This document shows positions 17,525 through 27,049 of a stretch of DNA of 64,000 nucleotides, piece after piece. The stretch lies in NCBI RefSeq assembly GCF_028829235.1, contig NZ_JAIWJY010000009.1, positions 97,310-161,309 of the forward strand, given 5' to 3'. Positions within the stretch are counted from its first letter, which is position 1, and each line of letters begins with the position of its first letter. A program made the translations under genes and the position numbers. The notes under the pieces were generated by a model, which saw only the letters and a list, made by a program, of their open reading frames with translations, made no database searches and was not told the origin of the DNA. The stretch is from Tenacibaculum larymnensis. GTDB taxonomy: Bacteria > Bacteroidota > Bacteroidia > Flavobacteriales > Flavobacteriaceae.

Positions 17525-18238
17525 TTATTTTTTATACTTAGCTAATAAATCGATTAAAGAGATAGATGCGTCTTCCATGTTGTTAACGATACTATCAATC
17601 TTCGAAATAATGTAGTTATAGAAAATTTGTAAAATAATCGCTACGATAAGACCAAATACTGTTGTTAATAATGCAATTTTAATACCACCTGCTACTACTG
17701 CTGGAGAGATATCGTTTGCTACAGCAATTCTATCGAATGCATCAATCATACCAATTACAGTTCCCATGAATCCTAACATTGGTGCTAATGCGATAAATAA
17801 AGATAACCAAGAAACGTTTTTCTCTAATAATCCCATTTGTACTCCACCATATCCTACTACAGCTTTTTCAGCAGCATCTAATCCTTCATCAGCTCTTTCT
17901 AAACCTTGGTAAAAAATAGAGGCAACAGGACCTTTTGTATTTCTACAAACTTCTTTAGCAGCTTCTACACCACCTGAACTTAATGCTTCGTCAACGCTAG
18001 CTACTAATTTTTTAGTATTAGTTGTAGCCATGTTTAAATAAATAATTCTTTCAATTGCAATAGCTAAACCTAAAATTAAGGCTACCAATACAATTCCCAT
18101 AAACTTAGGGTCTCCTTCAATAAAACGTTGCTTTAACTCTTGGTGAAAAGTTTTCTCAGCTTCTTGAGCATAAGTTGATTGAATAGCTCCTAAAAACATA
18201 AATCCTGTAATAGTTAGGATATTTACTACTTTTTTCAT
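17525..18238 (-). CDS. exbB: MotA/TolQ/ExbB proton channel family protein
   Basis: A 237-residue protein and the first gene of the operon. The N-terminus looks like a signal peptide or first TM helix (ILTITGFMFLGAIQSTYAQ). It is followed by a TM segment (MGIVLVALILGLAIAIERIIYL), a cytoplasmic region, and the conserved paired helices: LSLFIALAPMLGFMGTVIGMI and AGGIKIALLTTVFGLIVAI. The GFMGTVIGM and ALLTTVFGL motifs are the pore-lining signature of ExbB/TolQ. With the ExbD proteins it should form the proton-driven motor in the inner membrane. About 250 bases of leader separate it from the asparaginase gene. Confidence 0.95.
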   Translation of the reverse strand: MKKVVNILTITGFMFLGAIQSTYAQEAEKTFHQELKQRFIEGDPKFMGIVLVALILGLAIAIERIIYLNMATTNTKKLVASVDEALSSGGVEAAKEVCRNTKGPVASIFYQGLERADEGLDAAEKAVVGYGGVQMGLLEKNVSWLSLFIALAPMLGFMGTVIGMIDAFDRIAVANDISPAVVAGGIKIALLTTVFGLIVAIILQIFYNYIISKIDSIVNNMEDASISLIDLLAKYKK

Positions 18239-18490
18239 TTTGTTATAATTAATTTTAAATAGTTAACGGGTTAAAAATACAAATTTTACCATGAAAAACT
18301 TAATTTTTTATAAATAAGTGATTCTTTACTTGTACTTATTACGCTTTTAATTTTACAGAGTGGCAAGTAACAAAAAAATGTTGGTACATTAAAAAAAATC
18401 TATAGGATTTCTATTAACCACACCTTTTTTAACTCTTTTCTATAGTATTTCAAGCAGTTACAAACACAAAATTAACGATTTATTTACAAA

Positions 18491-19522
18491 CTACGCCATT
18501 TCTCCTCTTAGTGGTGTTTGAAAATAATTCGTAAATTCTTCTTTTGAAAGCTTTTCTCCTAACAAATACATCATTTTAGCAATGGCTGTTTCTGTTGTAA
18601 TATCCTTACCATCAACAATACCAATACGTTTTAATTCTGAACTTGTTTCATAATGTCCTAAAATTACACTTCCTCCTTTACATTGAGTTACATTGACAAT
18701 GTAAATTCCTTTGCTTACCGATTCCTCTAATAAATCAACAAACCATTTTTCGGTTGGTGCATTTCCTGATCCGTAAGTTTCTAAAATAATACCTTTTAAA
18801 TCTGGAATATTCATAAAACTTCTCACTACAGACTCTGTAATACCGGGAAATAACTTTAAAATAGCTACGTGATTATCAAGGTTCTTTCTTACTACTAAAT
18901 CACTTTGATTTTCTTTAGGTTTAAGTAATAATGGATAATTAAAGTTTAAATGCACTCCGCTTTCTGCTAGAGGTGGATAATTCATAGAAGCAAACGCTTC
19001 AAATTGTTCAGCATTTATTTTTGTAGTTCTATTAGCTCTGTATAGTTTATACTCAAAATACAACCCTACTTCCTGAATAACAGGCTTTCCATTTTCATAG
19101 GCTGATGCAACTTGTATAGATGTAATTAAATTTTCTTTAGCATCTGTTCGTAAATCTCCAATAGGTAATTGTGATCCCGTAAAAATCACAGGTTTTTGTA
19201 AATTTTCAAACATAAAGCTTATTGCTGACGACGTATACGACATGGTGTCTGAGCCTGTTAGCACTACAAATCCATCAAACTTGTCATAATTATCAGAAAT
19301 TATTTCTGCTATTTGTATATAATAAGCTACACTCATATTAGAAGAATCAATAGGTTCTTCAAACGATATCGTATTGATTTCACAATTAAGCTGCTGTAAT
19401 TCTGGGATTTTACTTGATATTTGACTAAAATCAAACGCTTTTAATGCACCAGTATTATAGTCCTTTACCATACCAATAGTTCCACCTGTGTAAACTATTA
19501 AAATTTTAGGTTGATTTGCCAT
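18491..19522 (-). CDS. ansA: Type I L-asparaginase
   Basis: A 343-residue cytosolic-type asparaginase with no signal peptide. The first catalytic Thr is in ILIVYTGGTIGMV (residues 7-19) and the second in FVVLTGSDTMSYT. A third conserved block is PVIFTGSQLPIG, followed by RTDAKENL. The enzyme hydrolyses Asn to Asp and ammonia. The ATG at 19522 gives MANQPKILIVYTGGT, typical for the family. It is divergent from the Zn-peptidase gene, and 94 bases between them must hold both promoters; I see only poor matches to TAnnTTTG there. Confidence 0.95.
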   Translation of the reverse strand: MANQPKILIVYTGGTIGMVKDYNTGALKAFDFSQISSKIPELQQLNCEINTISFEEPIDSSNMSVAYYIQIAEIISDNYDKFDGFVVLTGSDTMSYTSSAISFMFENLQKPVIFTGSQLPIGDLRTDAKENLITSIQVASAYENGKPVIQEVGLYFEYKLYRANRTTKINAEQFEAFASMNYPPLAESGVHLNFNYPLLLKPKENQSDLVVRKNLDNHVAILKLFPGITESVVRSFMNIPDLKGIILETYGSGNAPTEKWFVDLLEESVSKGIYIVNVTQCKGGSVILGHYETSSELKRIGIVDGKDITTETAIAKMMYLLGEKLSKEEFTNYFQTPLRGEMA

Positions 19523-19616
19523 TTTGACATTTTTTTATACCGTTAATAATTTGGAATAATTTATGTTGTAAATTTAACCAACAAAAATGACACAAAATTT
19601 TAAAACTATATAGATT

Positions 19617-20315
19617 ATGATAGGATTTTATATTCTAATTGGTATTATATCTCTTTTCAGTTGGTTAGTGAGTAATACGTTAAAAAGCAAGTTTAAAAAA
19701 TACTCTCAAGTTCATTTACGAAACGGAATGAGTGGTGCCGAAATTGCTCAAAAAATGCTAGTTGACCATGGAATTTCTGATGTACAAGTAATTTCTACAC
19801 CAGGTAGGTTAACAGATCATTATAATCCACAAAACAAAACTGTAAACTTAAGTGAAGCTGTATACAACCAACGAAATGCTGCCGCAGCTGCTGTTGCTGC
19901 ACACGAGGTTGGGCATGCAGTGCAACATGCTAGAGCTTATCAATACTTACAAATGCGTTCTAAACTGGTACCAATGGTAAGCATTACCTCACGCTTTTCT
20001 CAATGGATGGTAATTGGTGGTATCGCTTTTGGTGCTGCTTCTGGTAGTACGGGTATTGGTTTTTATATAGCACTAGCTGGTTTAGCTTTTATGGCTTTAG
20101 GTACTATTTTCAGCTTTATAACCTTACCTGTTGAATATGATGCAAGTAATAGAGCCTTAGCTTGGTTAGAGAATAAAAACATGGTTACTCGTGAAGAATT
20201 AGCTGGATCTAAAGACGCTTTAAAATGGGCGGCAAGAACATATTTAGTAGCTGCTCTAGGTTCTTTAGCTATGTTATTATATTGGGCTTTACAAGTTTTA
20301 GGAAATAGAGATTAA
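19617..20315 (+). CDS. YugP-family membrane zinc metallopeptidase
   Basis: A 232-residue membrane protein of the YugP/Zn_peptidase_2 family. The metal site is HEVGH at residues 96-100 within AAHEVGHAVQHA. A TM helix is at the N-terminus (about 2-18), and further hydrophobic segments lie at about 125-165 and 205-225. The GMSGAEIAQKMLVDHGI and PGRLTDHYNPQNKTVNLSE segments are characteristic. A downstream acidic ligand is probably in LPVEYDASNRAL. The substrate is unknown; family members are presumed to act in membrane protein quality control. It is monocistronic with a terminator shared with lepA. Confidence 0.9.
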   Translation: MIGFYILIGIISLFSWLVSNTLKSKFKKYSQVHLRNGMSGAEIAQKMLVDHGISDVQVISTPGRLTDHYNPQNKTVNLSEAVYNQRNAAAAAVAAHEVGHAVQHARAYQYLQMRSKLVPMVSITSRFSQWMVIGGIAFGAASGSTGIGFYIALAGLAFMALGTIFSFITLPVEYDASNRALAWLENKNMVTREELAGSKDALKWAARTYLVAALGSLAMLLYWALQVLGNRD

Positions 20316-20357
20316 TTTTCAGTGTATTATAAACAGCTTGAAAATGTAACAACAATT

Positions 20358-20393
20358 AAAAACCCATTTCGATAAAATCAAAATGGGTTTTTA
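20358..20393. terminator. Bidirectional terminator between the Zn peptidase gene and lepA
   Basis: The stem AAAAACCCATTT/AAATGGGTTTTT (20358-20369 with 20381-20392) with an 11-base loop and A/T runs on both flanks, between two convergent genes. Confidence 0.85.
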
Positions 20394-20426
20394 TTATTCT
20401 CTTTTCTACGATCTTTACTCTAAAGA

Positions 20427-22223
20427 CTAGTCATTCAGCTTCAATACTGCCATAAACGCTTGCTGTGGAATTTCTACGTTTCCTACTTGACGCATACGTT
20501 TCTTACCTTTTTTCTGCTTTTCTAATAATTTACGTTTACGAGAAATATCTCCTCCGTAACATTTAGCCGTAACATCCTTACGTAAAGCTTTTACCGTTTC
20601 ACGAGCAATAATTTTTGCTCCAATTGCTGCTTGAATAGGAATATCAAATTGTTGTCTTGGAATCAGTTCTTTTAACTTCTCACAGATACGTTTTCCTATT
20701 GAATACGCATTACTATCATGTAATAAAGCTGAAAGTGCATCAACAATTTGTCCGTTAAGTAACATATCTACACGAACTAATTTCGATTTTTGCATTCCTA
20801 TTGGATGGTAGTCAAACGATGCATAACCTTTAGACACCGTTTTTAATCTATCATAAAAATCAAAAACGATTTCCGCCAATGGCATATCAAAAATTAATTC
20901 AACTCGCTCTGGAGTTAAATAGGTTTGATTTACAATCTGTCCTCTTTTTTCAATACAAAGTGACATTACTTGTCCTACAAAATCAGCCTTGGTAATAATT
21001 GAAGCTTTTATAAATGGTTCTTCTACTCTATCTAATTTTGATGGATCTGGTAAATCTGATGGGTTATTTACGACAATAACTTCCTCTGGATTTTTCTTCG
21101 TGAATGCATGGTAGCTTACGTTAGGAACCGTAGTAATTACCGTCATATTGAACTCACGCTCTAAACGCTCTTGAATAATTTCCATGTGTAACATTCCTAA
21201 GAACCCACATCGGAAACCAAAACCAAGTGCTGCTGAACTTTCTGGTTGAAATACCAATGAAGCATCATTTAACTGGAGTTTTTCCATCGAAGCACGAAGC
21301 TCTTCATAATCTTCAGTATCTACTGGATAAATTCCAGCGAATACCATTGGTTTCACATCCTCAAACCCTTCAATTCTATCTGTAGTTGGATTTGCAAAAT
21401 CTGTAATAGTATCACCTACTTTTACTTCTTTTGCTGCTTTAATTCCTGTTATTAAATACCCAACATCACCTGTTTTTATTTCGTTTTTTACAACTTGACT
21501 TAATTTCAAAGTTCCTACCTCATCTGCTCCATACTGTCTACCAGTAGCCATAAACTTTATTTGTTGATTCTTTTTTATAGAACCATCAATTACTCTAAAG
21601 TAAGTTTCAATTCCTCTGTATGAATTGTATACTGAATCAAAAATCAATGCTTTTAAAGGCGCGTCAGGATTTCCACTAGGCGCAGGAATTTTTTCAATAA
21701 TCGCTTTTAAAATATTATCTACTCCAAAACCTGTTTTTCCACTTGCGTGAATTACATCTTCAGGTTCACATCCTAGTAAATCTACAATATCATCTGTTAC
21801 TTCTTCAGGATTAGCTGAAGGTAGATCTACTTTATTTAATACTGGAATAATTTCCAAGTCATTTTCTAACGCTAAATACAGGTTAGAAATAGTTTGTGCT
21901 TGGATACTTTGTGCCGCATCTACAATTAATAATGCTCCTTCACATGCTGCAATAGAACGAGAAACCTCATAAGAAAAGTCTACGTGACCTGGAGTGTCAA
22001 TTAGGTTTAGTATATAATCTTCACCTTCATAAACATAATCCATTTGAATGGCGTGTGACTTAATGGTAATTCCACGCTCACGTTCTAAATCCATGTTATC
22101 AAGTAACTGATTTTGTTTTTCACGCTCAGTAACTGACCCCGTATAGTCTAACAATCTATCTGCAAGGGTACTTTTACCATGGTCAATATGTGCAATAATG
22201 CAAAAATTTCTAATGTTCTTCAT
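20427..22223 (-). CDS. lepA: Elongation factor 4 (ribosome back-translocase)
   Basis: A 598-residue translational GTPase. The G domain is clear: [10 protein letters not shown] (G1), the [12 protein letters not shown] switch region, DTPGHVDF (G3) and NKVDLPSA (G4). Domains II-V follow, with the LepA-specific C-terminus at the end ([20 protein letters not shown], then [17 protein letters not shown]). The ATG at 22223 gives [19 protein letters not shown], the usual start; an upstream ATG at 22241 would add six residues. The promoter lies about 105 bases upstream. Confidence 0.97.
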   Translation of the reverse strand: MKNIRNFCIIAHIDHGKSTLADRLLDYTGSVTEREKQNQLLDNMDLERERGITIKSHAIQMDYVYEGEDYILNLIDTPGHVDFSYEVSRSIAACEGALLIVDAAQSIQAQTISNLYLALENDLEIIPVLNKVDLPSANPEEVTDDIVDLLGCEPEDVIHASGKTGFGVDNILKAIIEKIPAPSGNPDAPLKALIFDSVYNSYRGIETYFRVIDGSIKKNQQIKFMATGRQYGADEVGTLKLSQVVKNEIKTGDVGYLITGIKAAKEVKVGDTITDFANPTTDRIEGFEDVKPMVFAGIYPVDTEDYEELRASMEKLQLNDASLVFQPESSAALGFGFRCGFLGMLHMEIIQERLEREFNMTVITTVPNVSYHAFTKKNPEEVIVVNNPSDLPDPSKLDRVEEPFIKASIITKADFVGQVMSLCIEKRGQIVNQTYLTPERVELIFDMPLAEIVFDFYDRLKTVSKGYASFDYHPIGMQKSKLVRVDMLLNGQIVDALSALLHDSNAYSIGKRICEKLKELIPRQQFDIPIQAAIGAKIIARETVKALRKDVTAKCYGGDISRKRKLLEKQKKGKKRMRQVGNVEIPQQAFMAVLKLND

Positions 22224-22328
22224 CAATATAAAGTTTCTCAAGCCATTTCTAGATATGCAACATAAACTTTTGTTTACTCAATATCTATCATGGATTCATT
22301 CGTCGTAATTCTAACTACTTGTAATTTG

Positions 22329-22359
22329 CAAAGATACTTTATTTGCAGGCTACTACAAA
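22329..22359 (-). promoter_or_regulatory. Promoter of lepA
   Basis: On the minus strand, TTTG (22359-22356) and TATCTTTG (22336-22329) are separated by 19 bases, an ideal -33/-7 arrangement. The leader to the ATG at 22223 is about 100 bases. Confidence 0.75.
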
Positions 22360-22399
22360 CAAAATAAATAGCGAAAATTAAACATCATTTTTAACTTAT

Positions 22400-22597
22400 T
22401 TAACTAAGTATACCACCACATATACCTAATCCGATTATCAGATATAAAACTGCTAGTATGTAAAATATTTTTGAGGCTGTTTTACTTTTTTTTCTAATAG
22501 CTGCTCCAATAACAGCTAGTAACACAGGTGGACCAAACATAATTAAACCTATAATTACGAATAAGCCTGAAAGGTCGCCTACTTCTAAAAATACCAT
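22400..22597 (-). CDS. Small membrane protein linked to the radical SAM/Lgt-like pair
   Basis: A 65-residue protein with two hydrophobic helices (about residues 10-31 and 44-64) separated by a basic loop, RKKSKTASK, so it is probably a hairpin membrane protein with both ends outside. It begins at an ATG 10 bases after the radical SAM gene and is the last gene of that operon. I do not recognise the family. Co-transcription suggests it assists the neighbouring lipid-type enzymes, for example as an anchor or adaptor, but this is inference. Confidence 0.65.
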   Translation of the reverse strand: MVFLEVGDLSGLFVIIGLIMFGPPVLLAVIGAAIRKKSKTASKIFYILAVLYLIIGLGICGGILS

Positions 22598-22607
22598 ATC
22601 CTTTTTC

Positions 22608-23999
22608 TTATATTTCTTGTCTTAACTCTTCTAAATATTCTCTTTTGTCATCTCTATAAAATAGATTCATAGTTTCAAAAGGAATAATTTTATTGTCTTT
22701 GTCTACTATGTGTACACATGATTTTTTTACTGCTCGTACATCAAAATTATAAGCATCAATAAATTGCATGATTATAACTCTAAATAAATTGTCATATCCT
22801 AACTCTGGCGCATCAATATTTGGTAAACAACACATTATTGATTTTAAATTTTCTTCTGCTACTTCAACAGAATTCCCTGTACTAAAAAGCTCTATCATTT
22901 TTCCATGCAAAGCTTCATCTTGCTCGTAAATAATCGTGTTTTTACTATTATCTAATAAGTCATTTGGATTAATATAGCGTGTTAACGGAAACACTTCCCC
23001 TCCCAACTTAAGAGCATACCCCATTACCAAAGCATCAGGGTTACAAGGTACTGGTATTAAATCATCAGTATTGAAAACATCAGTTTGTTCCATGATTTTT
23101 CTTCTGACTTCTGTAAGCGTCATTCTATCTGTTTCTGGATTAAAACTTTCTAATCTTCCCGCTATTTGTGTTGGTTGGAAAGTAACACCACGAACACATT
23201 TTTGTTGTAAAGCATAATCAATTACTTTACCTATTTCATGGTCATTTAGTCCTTTTTGAAGAGTAACTACCAAGGTTGTTGATAAATTTAACTTATTCAA
23301 GTTTTCGAGCGCTTGTTTACGAATTTCATTCAAATCTGCTCCTCTCAACTCTCTCAATACACTATCTTCAAAAGAATCGAACTGTAAGTATACTTCAAAA
23401 TCTGGCGTATACGTTTTCAATCGTTCAGCTAAAGCAAGATCCTTGGCTATTTTTATTCCGTTTGTATTTAACATTAAATGCCTTATTGGAAGTGATTTTG
23501 CGTAATCTAAAATTTCCCAAAACTGTGGATGTATCGTTGGTTCTCCCCCACTAATTTGTACTACATCTGGTTCTTTCTCATTTTTCACTACGGCATCTAA
23601 CATCGCTTTTACTTCTTCTAAAGTTCGATGGCGTCCGTAGGTGGGCGATGAGCCAGCATAACAGGTAGGACAAGTTAAATTACACCTATCCGTAACCTCA
23701 ACAACAGTTAAACATGAGTGTTGTTCATGATCTGGACATAAACCGCAATCGTAAGGACATCCATAATCTGTTTTTGTGTTAAACGTATAAGGCATCTCAC
23801 TAGGTTTGTTGTAATTTCTGATATTTTTATAATACTCAATATCATCAGCTATTAACACTTTTGAATTTCCATGTTCTCTACAGCGTTTAAGCATATAAAC
23901 CTTGTCATCTTCAAATACAATTTTAGCATCTACTCTTTTTAAACATTCAGGGCACAAGCTCAATGTAAAATCATAGTAGTTATATTTTCTTTCTGGCAT
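22608..23999 (-). CDS. Radical SAM protein resembling tetraether lipid synthase (Tes/MJ0619-like)
   Basis: A 463-residue radical SAM protein with an unusual set of cysteines. C16-x2-C19 plus C40 (CREHG) at the N-terminus look like a rubredoxin-type or zinc site. C81-x3-C85-x2-C88, with C96, look like a second cluster site. C106-x3-C110-x2-C113 (CNLTCPTCY) is the canonical SAM-binding cluster, and VVQISGGEPTIHP supplies the GGE motif. More Cys occur at CVRG, VPCNPD and IMCC near the C-terminus. This architecture, with CPECLKRV and CPYDCGLCPDH, matches the MJ0619/Tes group as I recall it; members of that group join lipid tails. The gene overlaps the Lgt-like gene by 20 bases. The biochemical role here is not established. 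Confidence 0.82.
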   Translation of the reverse strand: MPERKYNYYDFTLSLCPECLKRVDAKIVFEDDKVYMLKRCREHGNSKVLIADDIEYYKNIRNYNKPSEMPYTFNTKTDYGCPYDCGLCPDHEQHSCLTVVEVTDRCNLTCPTCYAGSSPTYGRHRTLEEVKAMLDAVVKNEKEPDVVQISGGEPTIHPQFWEILDYAKSLPIRHLMLNTNGIKIAKDLALAERLKTYTPDFEVYLQFDSFEDSVLRELRGADLNEIRKQALENLNKLNLSTTLVVTLQKGLNDHEIGKVIDYALQQKCVRGVTFQPTQIAGRLESFNPETDRMTLTEVRRKIMEQTDVFNTDDLIPVPCNPDALVMGYALKLGGEVFPLTRYINPNDLLDNSKNTIIYEQDEALHGKMIELFSTGNSVEVAEENLKSIMCCLPNIDAPELGYDNLFRVIIMQFIDAYNFDVRAVKKSCVHIVDKDNKIIPFETMNLFYRDDKREYLEELRQEI

Positions 24000-24732
24000 T
24001 TTTTATTTTTAGAATTATAAATTTTGTGTAATATACATAACAAACTATACATAGCATTTGAATAGTACTTAACCCTAACACAAAAAAGGTATTGGGTTTT
24101 AAAAATTCTATACAAAAGCGAAAACCAAAATAAGCCAACATAAAAAACTTAAAAAGTTCTCCTGATTGTAAAATATATTTCCTTTGTAGTTGCTTTAAAC
24201 TGATGAACAACGTGATTAAAAACACTAATTCATACAATGCAATTGAATGCCTTAACACTCCATCCCCTAAATCCATACCTAAAAAAGAAGTAGTTTCTAT
24301 TCCATAGGTAAACTCATTAACCCCTGAAAGAAAACACCCTATTCTCCCTATAAAAATTCCAGCAATTATAGGAAACACAAACAAATCACCAGATGATTTT
24401 GTTTCTCCTATTATTTTTTTTGCTAACTCCACCCCTATTAAACCGCCAAATAAGCCTCCCATAATAGTTTTTACATTTAATAATTGAATGATGTTTCTTG
24501 CTGAAAAAGTTACTAAAGGGTTTTCTAACACTCCAACTAATCGAGAACCTATGAAAGCTCCTATAGCAGCTCCTAAAATAATTGACAATCTGTTATTAGA
24601 AGAAATATAATCTTTCCTTTTCTTACGTAAGAAAACATAATAACGAAAAGCTAAAAAGAATGCTAAATATTCAAGAACAAGATGAATATTAACCGTGTAA
24701 CCGAACAAAATGGGCTCAAAAGGCAGTTTCAA
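23980..24732 (-). CDS. Lgt-like membrane protein (prolipoprotein diacylglyceryl transferase family), divergent
   Basis: A 250-residue protein with about seven TM helices in the Lgt order. The start is TTG (24732), the only usable start; the N-terminus is KLPFEPILFGYTVNIHLVLEY. Family signatures are a GSRLVG loop, GGLFGGLIG, FIGRIGCFLSG, RHSIALYE, and FRFCIEFLKP near the C-terminus. Compared with E. coli Lgt, the His of SFHGG (H103) is replaced by Phe (LFGG), and the Asn of GRLGNF (N146) by Cys, while the first Arg and the C-terminal R..E are kept. It is therefore probably not the housekeeping Lgt but a paralogue with altered chemistry. It is the first gene of the operon and overlaps the radical SAM gene. 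Confidence 0.78.
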   Translation of the reverse strand: MKLPFEPILFGYTVNIHLVLEYLAFFLAFRYYVFLRKKRKDYISSNNRLSIILGAAIGAFIGSRLVGVLENPLVTFSARNIIQLLNVKTIMGGLFGGLIGVELAKKIIGETKSSGDLFVFPIIAGIFIGRIGCFLSGVNEFTYGIETTSFLGMDLGDGVLRHSIALYELVFLITLFISLKQLQRKYILQSGELFKFFMLAYFGFRFCIEFLKPNTFFVLGLSTIQMLCIVCYVYYTKFIILKIKNARKKI

Positions 24733-24785
24733 TAAAAAAGTTTGTGAGTTAAAAGGCGAAATATACGTAATTACTCAAAAAAAAG

Positions 24786-24793
24786 TAACTTTG
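24786..24793 (+). promoter_or_regulatory. -7 promoter element of dusB (TAACTTTG), 4 bases from the ATG
   Basis: TAACTTTG fits TAnnTTTG. It ends 4 bases before the ATG at 24798, so the transcript would be leaderless or nearly so. Confidence 0.65.
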
Positions 24794-24797
24794 CAGC

Positions 24798-25799
24798 ATG
24801 GTAAAAATAGGTAACATAGAACTTCCTGATTTTCCGCTATTGTTAGCGCCAATGGAAGATGTGAGTGATCCACCGTTTAGAGCTTTATGTAAAGAAAACG
24901 GTGCTGATGTAGTGTATACTGAATTTATTTCTTCGGAAGGATTAATTCGCGATGCAGCTAAAAGCGTAATGAAACTAGATATCTACGAAAAAGAACGCCC
25001 TGTTGGGATTCAAATTTTTGGTGCTAATCTAGACTCGATGTTACGTTCTGTAGAGATTGTTGAAAAAACAAATCCGGATATTATTGATATTAATTTTGGT
25101 TGTCCTGTTAAGAAAGTAGTTTCTAAAGGTGCTGGGGCTGGAATTTTAAAAGATATTGATTTGATGGTTTCTCTTACTGAGGCCATGGTTAAACACACCA
25201 ACTTACCTATTACCGTAAAAACTCGTTTAGGCTGGGATCATGATTCTATTAGAATAATTGAAGTTGCCGAACGTTTGCAAGATGTGGGATGTAAAGCTAT
25301 CTCTATCCATGGACGTACACGTGCTCAAATGTATAAAGGTAATGCTGACTGGGCTCCTATTGCTGAAGTGAAAAATAATCCTAGAATGCATATTCCTGTA
25401 TTTGGAAATGGTGATGTTGATTCTCCTGAAAAAGCTATGGAAATGCGTGACAAATACGGACTAGATGGTTGTATGATTGGTCGTGCTTCTATTGGATACC
25501 CTTGGTTTTTTAATGAAGTGAAACATTATTTTAAAACTGGAGAGTATTTATCTAAACCAACTATTTCTGAACGTGTTGATATGGCACGCCGTCATTTAGA
25601 AATGGCTATAGATTGGAAAGGTGAACATTTAGGTGTTGTAGAAACGAGAAGACACTACACAAACTACTTTAAGGGAATTCCACATTTTAAAGAACACAGA
25701 ATGAAAATGGTTACTTCTGATGATCCTAAAGATGTTTTTGCTGCGTTTGACGAGGTACAAACTAAGTTTGGAAATGCAACAATTCCTGAAATAGGGTAG
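24798..25799 (+). CDS. dusB: tRNA-dihydrouridine synthase B
   Basis: A 333-residue FMN enzyme that reduces specific uridines in tRNA to dihydrouridine. The TIM-barrel FMN signature LAPMEDVSDPPFR lies at residues 16-28, and the catalytic Cys is in DINFGCPVKKVVSKGAGAG. Other blocks are LPITVKTRLGWD, CKAISIHGRTRAQMYKG, FGNGDVDSPE and GCMIGRASIGYPW. The DusB type is indicated by the last 60 residues, including ETRRHYTNYFKG. It has its own promoter and is convergent with the permease gene, whose stop lies 10 bases away. Confidence 0.95.
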   Translation: MVKIGNIELPDFPLLLAPMEDVSDPPFRALCKENGADVVYTEFISSEGLIRDAAKSVMKLDIYEKERPVGIQIFGANLDSMLRSVEIVEKTNPDIIDINFGCPVKKVVSKGAGAGILKDIDLMVSLTEAMVKHTNLPITVKTRLGWDHDSIRIIEVAERLQDVGCKAISIHGRTRAQMYKGNADWAPIAEVKNNPRMHIPVFGNGDVDSPEKAMEMRDKYGLDGCMIGRASIGYPWFFNEVKHYFKTGEYLSKPTISERVDMARRHLEMAIDWKGEHLGVVETRRHYTNYFKGIPHFKEHRMKMVTSDDPKDVFAAFDEVQTKFGNATIPEIG

Positions 25800-25808
25800 G
25801 TTAACGTT

Positions 25809-27011
25809 TTATCGCTCAATAAAACTTTTTGAAATTCTAGAACTTGCAATTTTTGCTGCTAAATATCCTAAAGCTGAAATTGTAATAACTACCACTAGTA
25901 AGTTTAACCACTTAAACTCTACTGGGTATGCTAAATTTTGTGTAATCATTAACAACTCAAAGCGTTGTTGCATTAATACAAGAATTACACCTAGAACAAT
26001 TCCTATCCCCATTCCCACGAGTGTTAATAAGAAACCTTGTAATACAAATATCTTTTTTATATCCTCTATACTACTTCCTAAGTTAAAGAGAGTTTTTAGA
26101 TTTTGACGTTTATCAATAATCATCATAATAATTGACCCAATCACATTAAACAAAGCAATAGCAACAATTAACGTAAAAATTAAATATGAGATAAAGTTTT
26201 CAGTATTTATTACTTTATAATACAACGTATTTAACTGTGTACGTGTTTGTACCTTTAACTTATCTCCTAAAATGTTTTGCAAATTCTCTTGGAATCTATC
26301 GAGGTTTACTCCTTCTTTTAAGCGTAACTCAACTCCTGTTATTTGGTTATTATCGTAACCTAATAACTCTTGTGCAAGTGATGCCTCAGTAAATACATAT
26401 TTATTTTGAAATTCTTCAGATCCTGTATACACACCTACTATTTGTGTTGAAACCGATCGAAAAGCATTATTTGCATTGATAAATCCTTTTCCTGGTTTTG
26501 GCACTAAAATTTGAAGTGTTTCACCAAAATTAAAAATCCCCAACGATAGTTTATAAGATATTCCGTATCCTACTACTGCTGTATTCTTATATGCTTCATC
26601 AATCCAAGTACCTACTGTTAGCAAGGAATCTGTCGGAATAATTTTTGAGTAATTTGAATCAACCCCTTTAATTTGGGCAATATGCTCTTTATCTTTATAC
26701 TTTAAAAAAACACGTTCTTCTACTACTTTTGAAGCAGCCTCTATCTCTTCATTTTGTTGTAAAACATTATCTAATTTTTGTGAATATTGAAAAGATTTTC
26801 CTTTTGAAGCCGTAATTTTTATATCTGGATCTGATGCATTAAGTAATGAATCACTAAAAGTCTTTAACCCAGAAAAACCAGACAATACAACAAACAAAGC
26901 CAAGGTACCTACCACAACACCAAAAACAGCTATTGCTGTAATAATATTAATTGCATTGGTACTCGTTTTAGAAAACAAGTATCGTTTAGCTATGTATAAA
27001 GAAAAGTTCAA
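25809..27011 (-). CDS. LolC/LolE-type ABC transporter permease
   Basis: A 400-residue membrane protein with the MacB/FtsX architecture: one TM helix near residues 22-46 (ITAIAVFGVVVGTLALFVVLSG), a periplasmic domain of about 220 residues, and three TM helices in the C-terminal FtsX domain. LFNLGSSIEDIKKIF is the coupling helix. Family members with this layout extract lipoproteins for transport to the outer membrane. The ATPase is not adjacent. The start is TTG: the first codon after an in-frame stop that gives the usual MNFSLYIAKRYLF N-terminus. rbfA is 38 bases upstream on the same strand. Confidence 0.87.
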   Translation of the reverse strand: MNFSLYIAKRYLFSKTSTNAINIITAIAVFGVVVGTLALFVVLSGFSGLKTFSDSLLNASDPDIKITASKGKSFQYSQKLDNVLQQNEEIEAASKVVEERVFLKYKDKEHIAQIKGVDSNYSKIIPTDSLLTVGTWIDEAYKNTAVVGYGISYKLSLGIFNFGETLQILVPKPGKGFINANNAFRSVSTQIVGVYTGSEEFQNKYVFTEASLAQELLGYDNNQITGVELRLKEGVNLDRFQENLQNILGDKLKVQTRTQLNTLYYKVINTENFISYLIFTLIVAIALFNVIGSIIMMIIDKRQNLKTLFNLGSSIEDIKKIFVLQGFLLTLVGMGIGIVLGVILVLMQQRFELLMITQNLAYPVEFKWLNLLVVVITISALGYLAAKIASSRISKSFIER

Positions 27012-27049
27012 GCATTAATAAATTTAGCTAGCCAATGTAACAAAAATTA

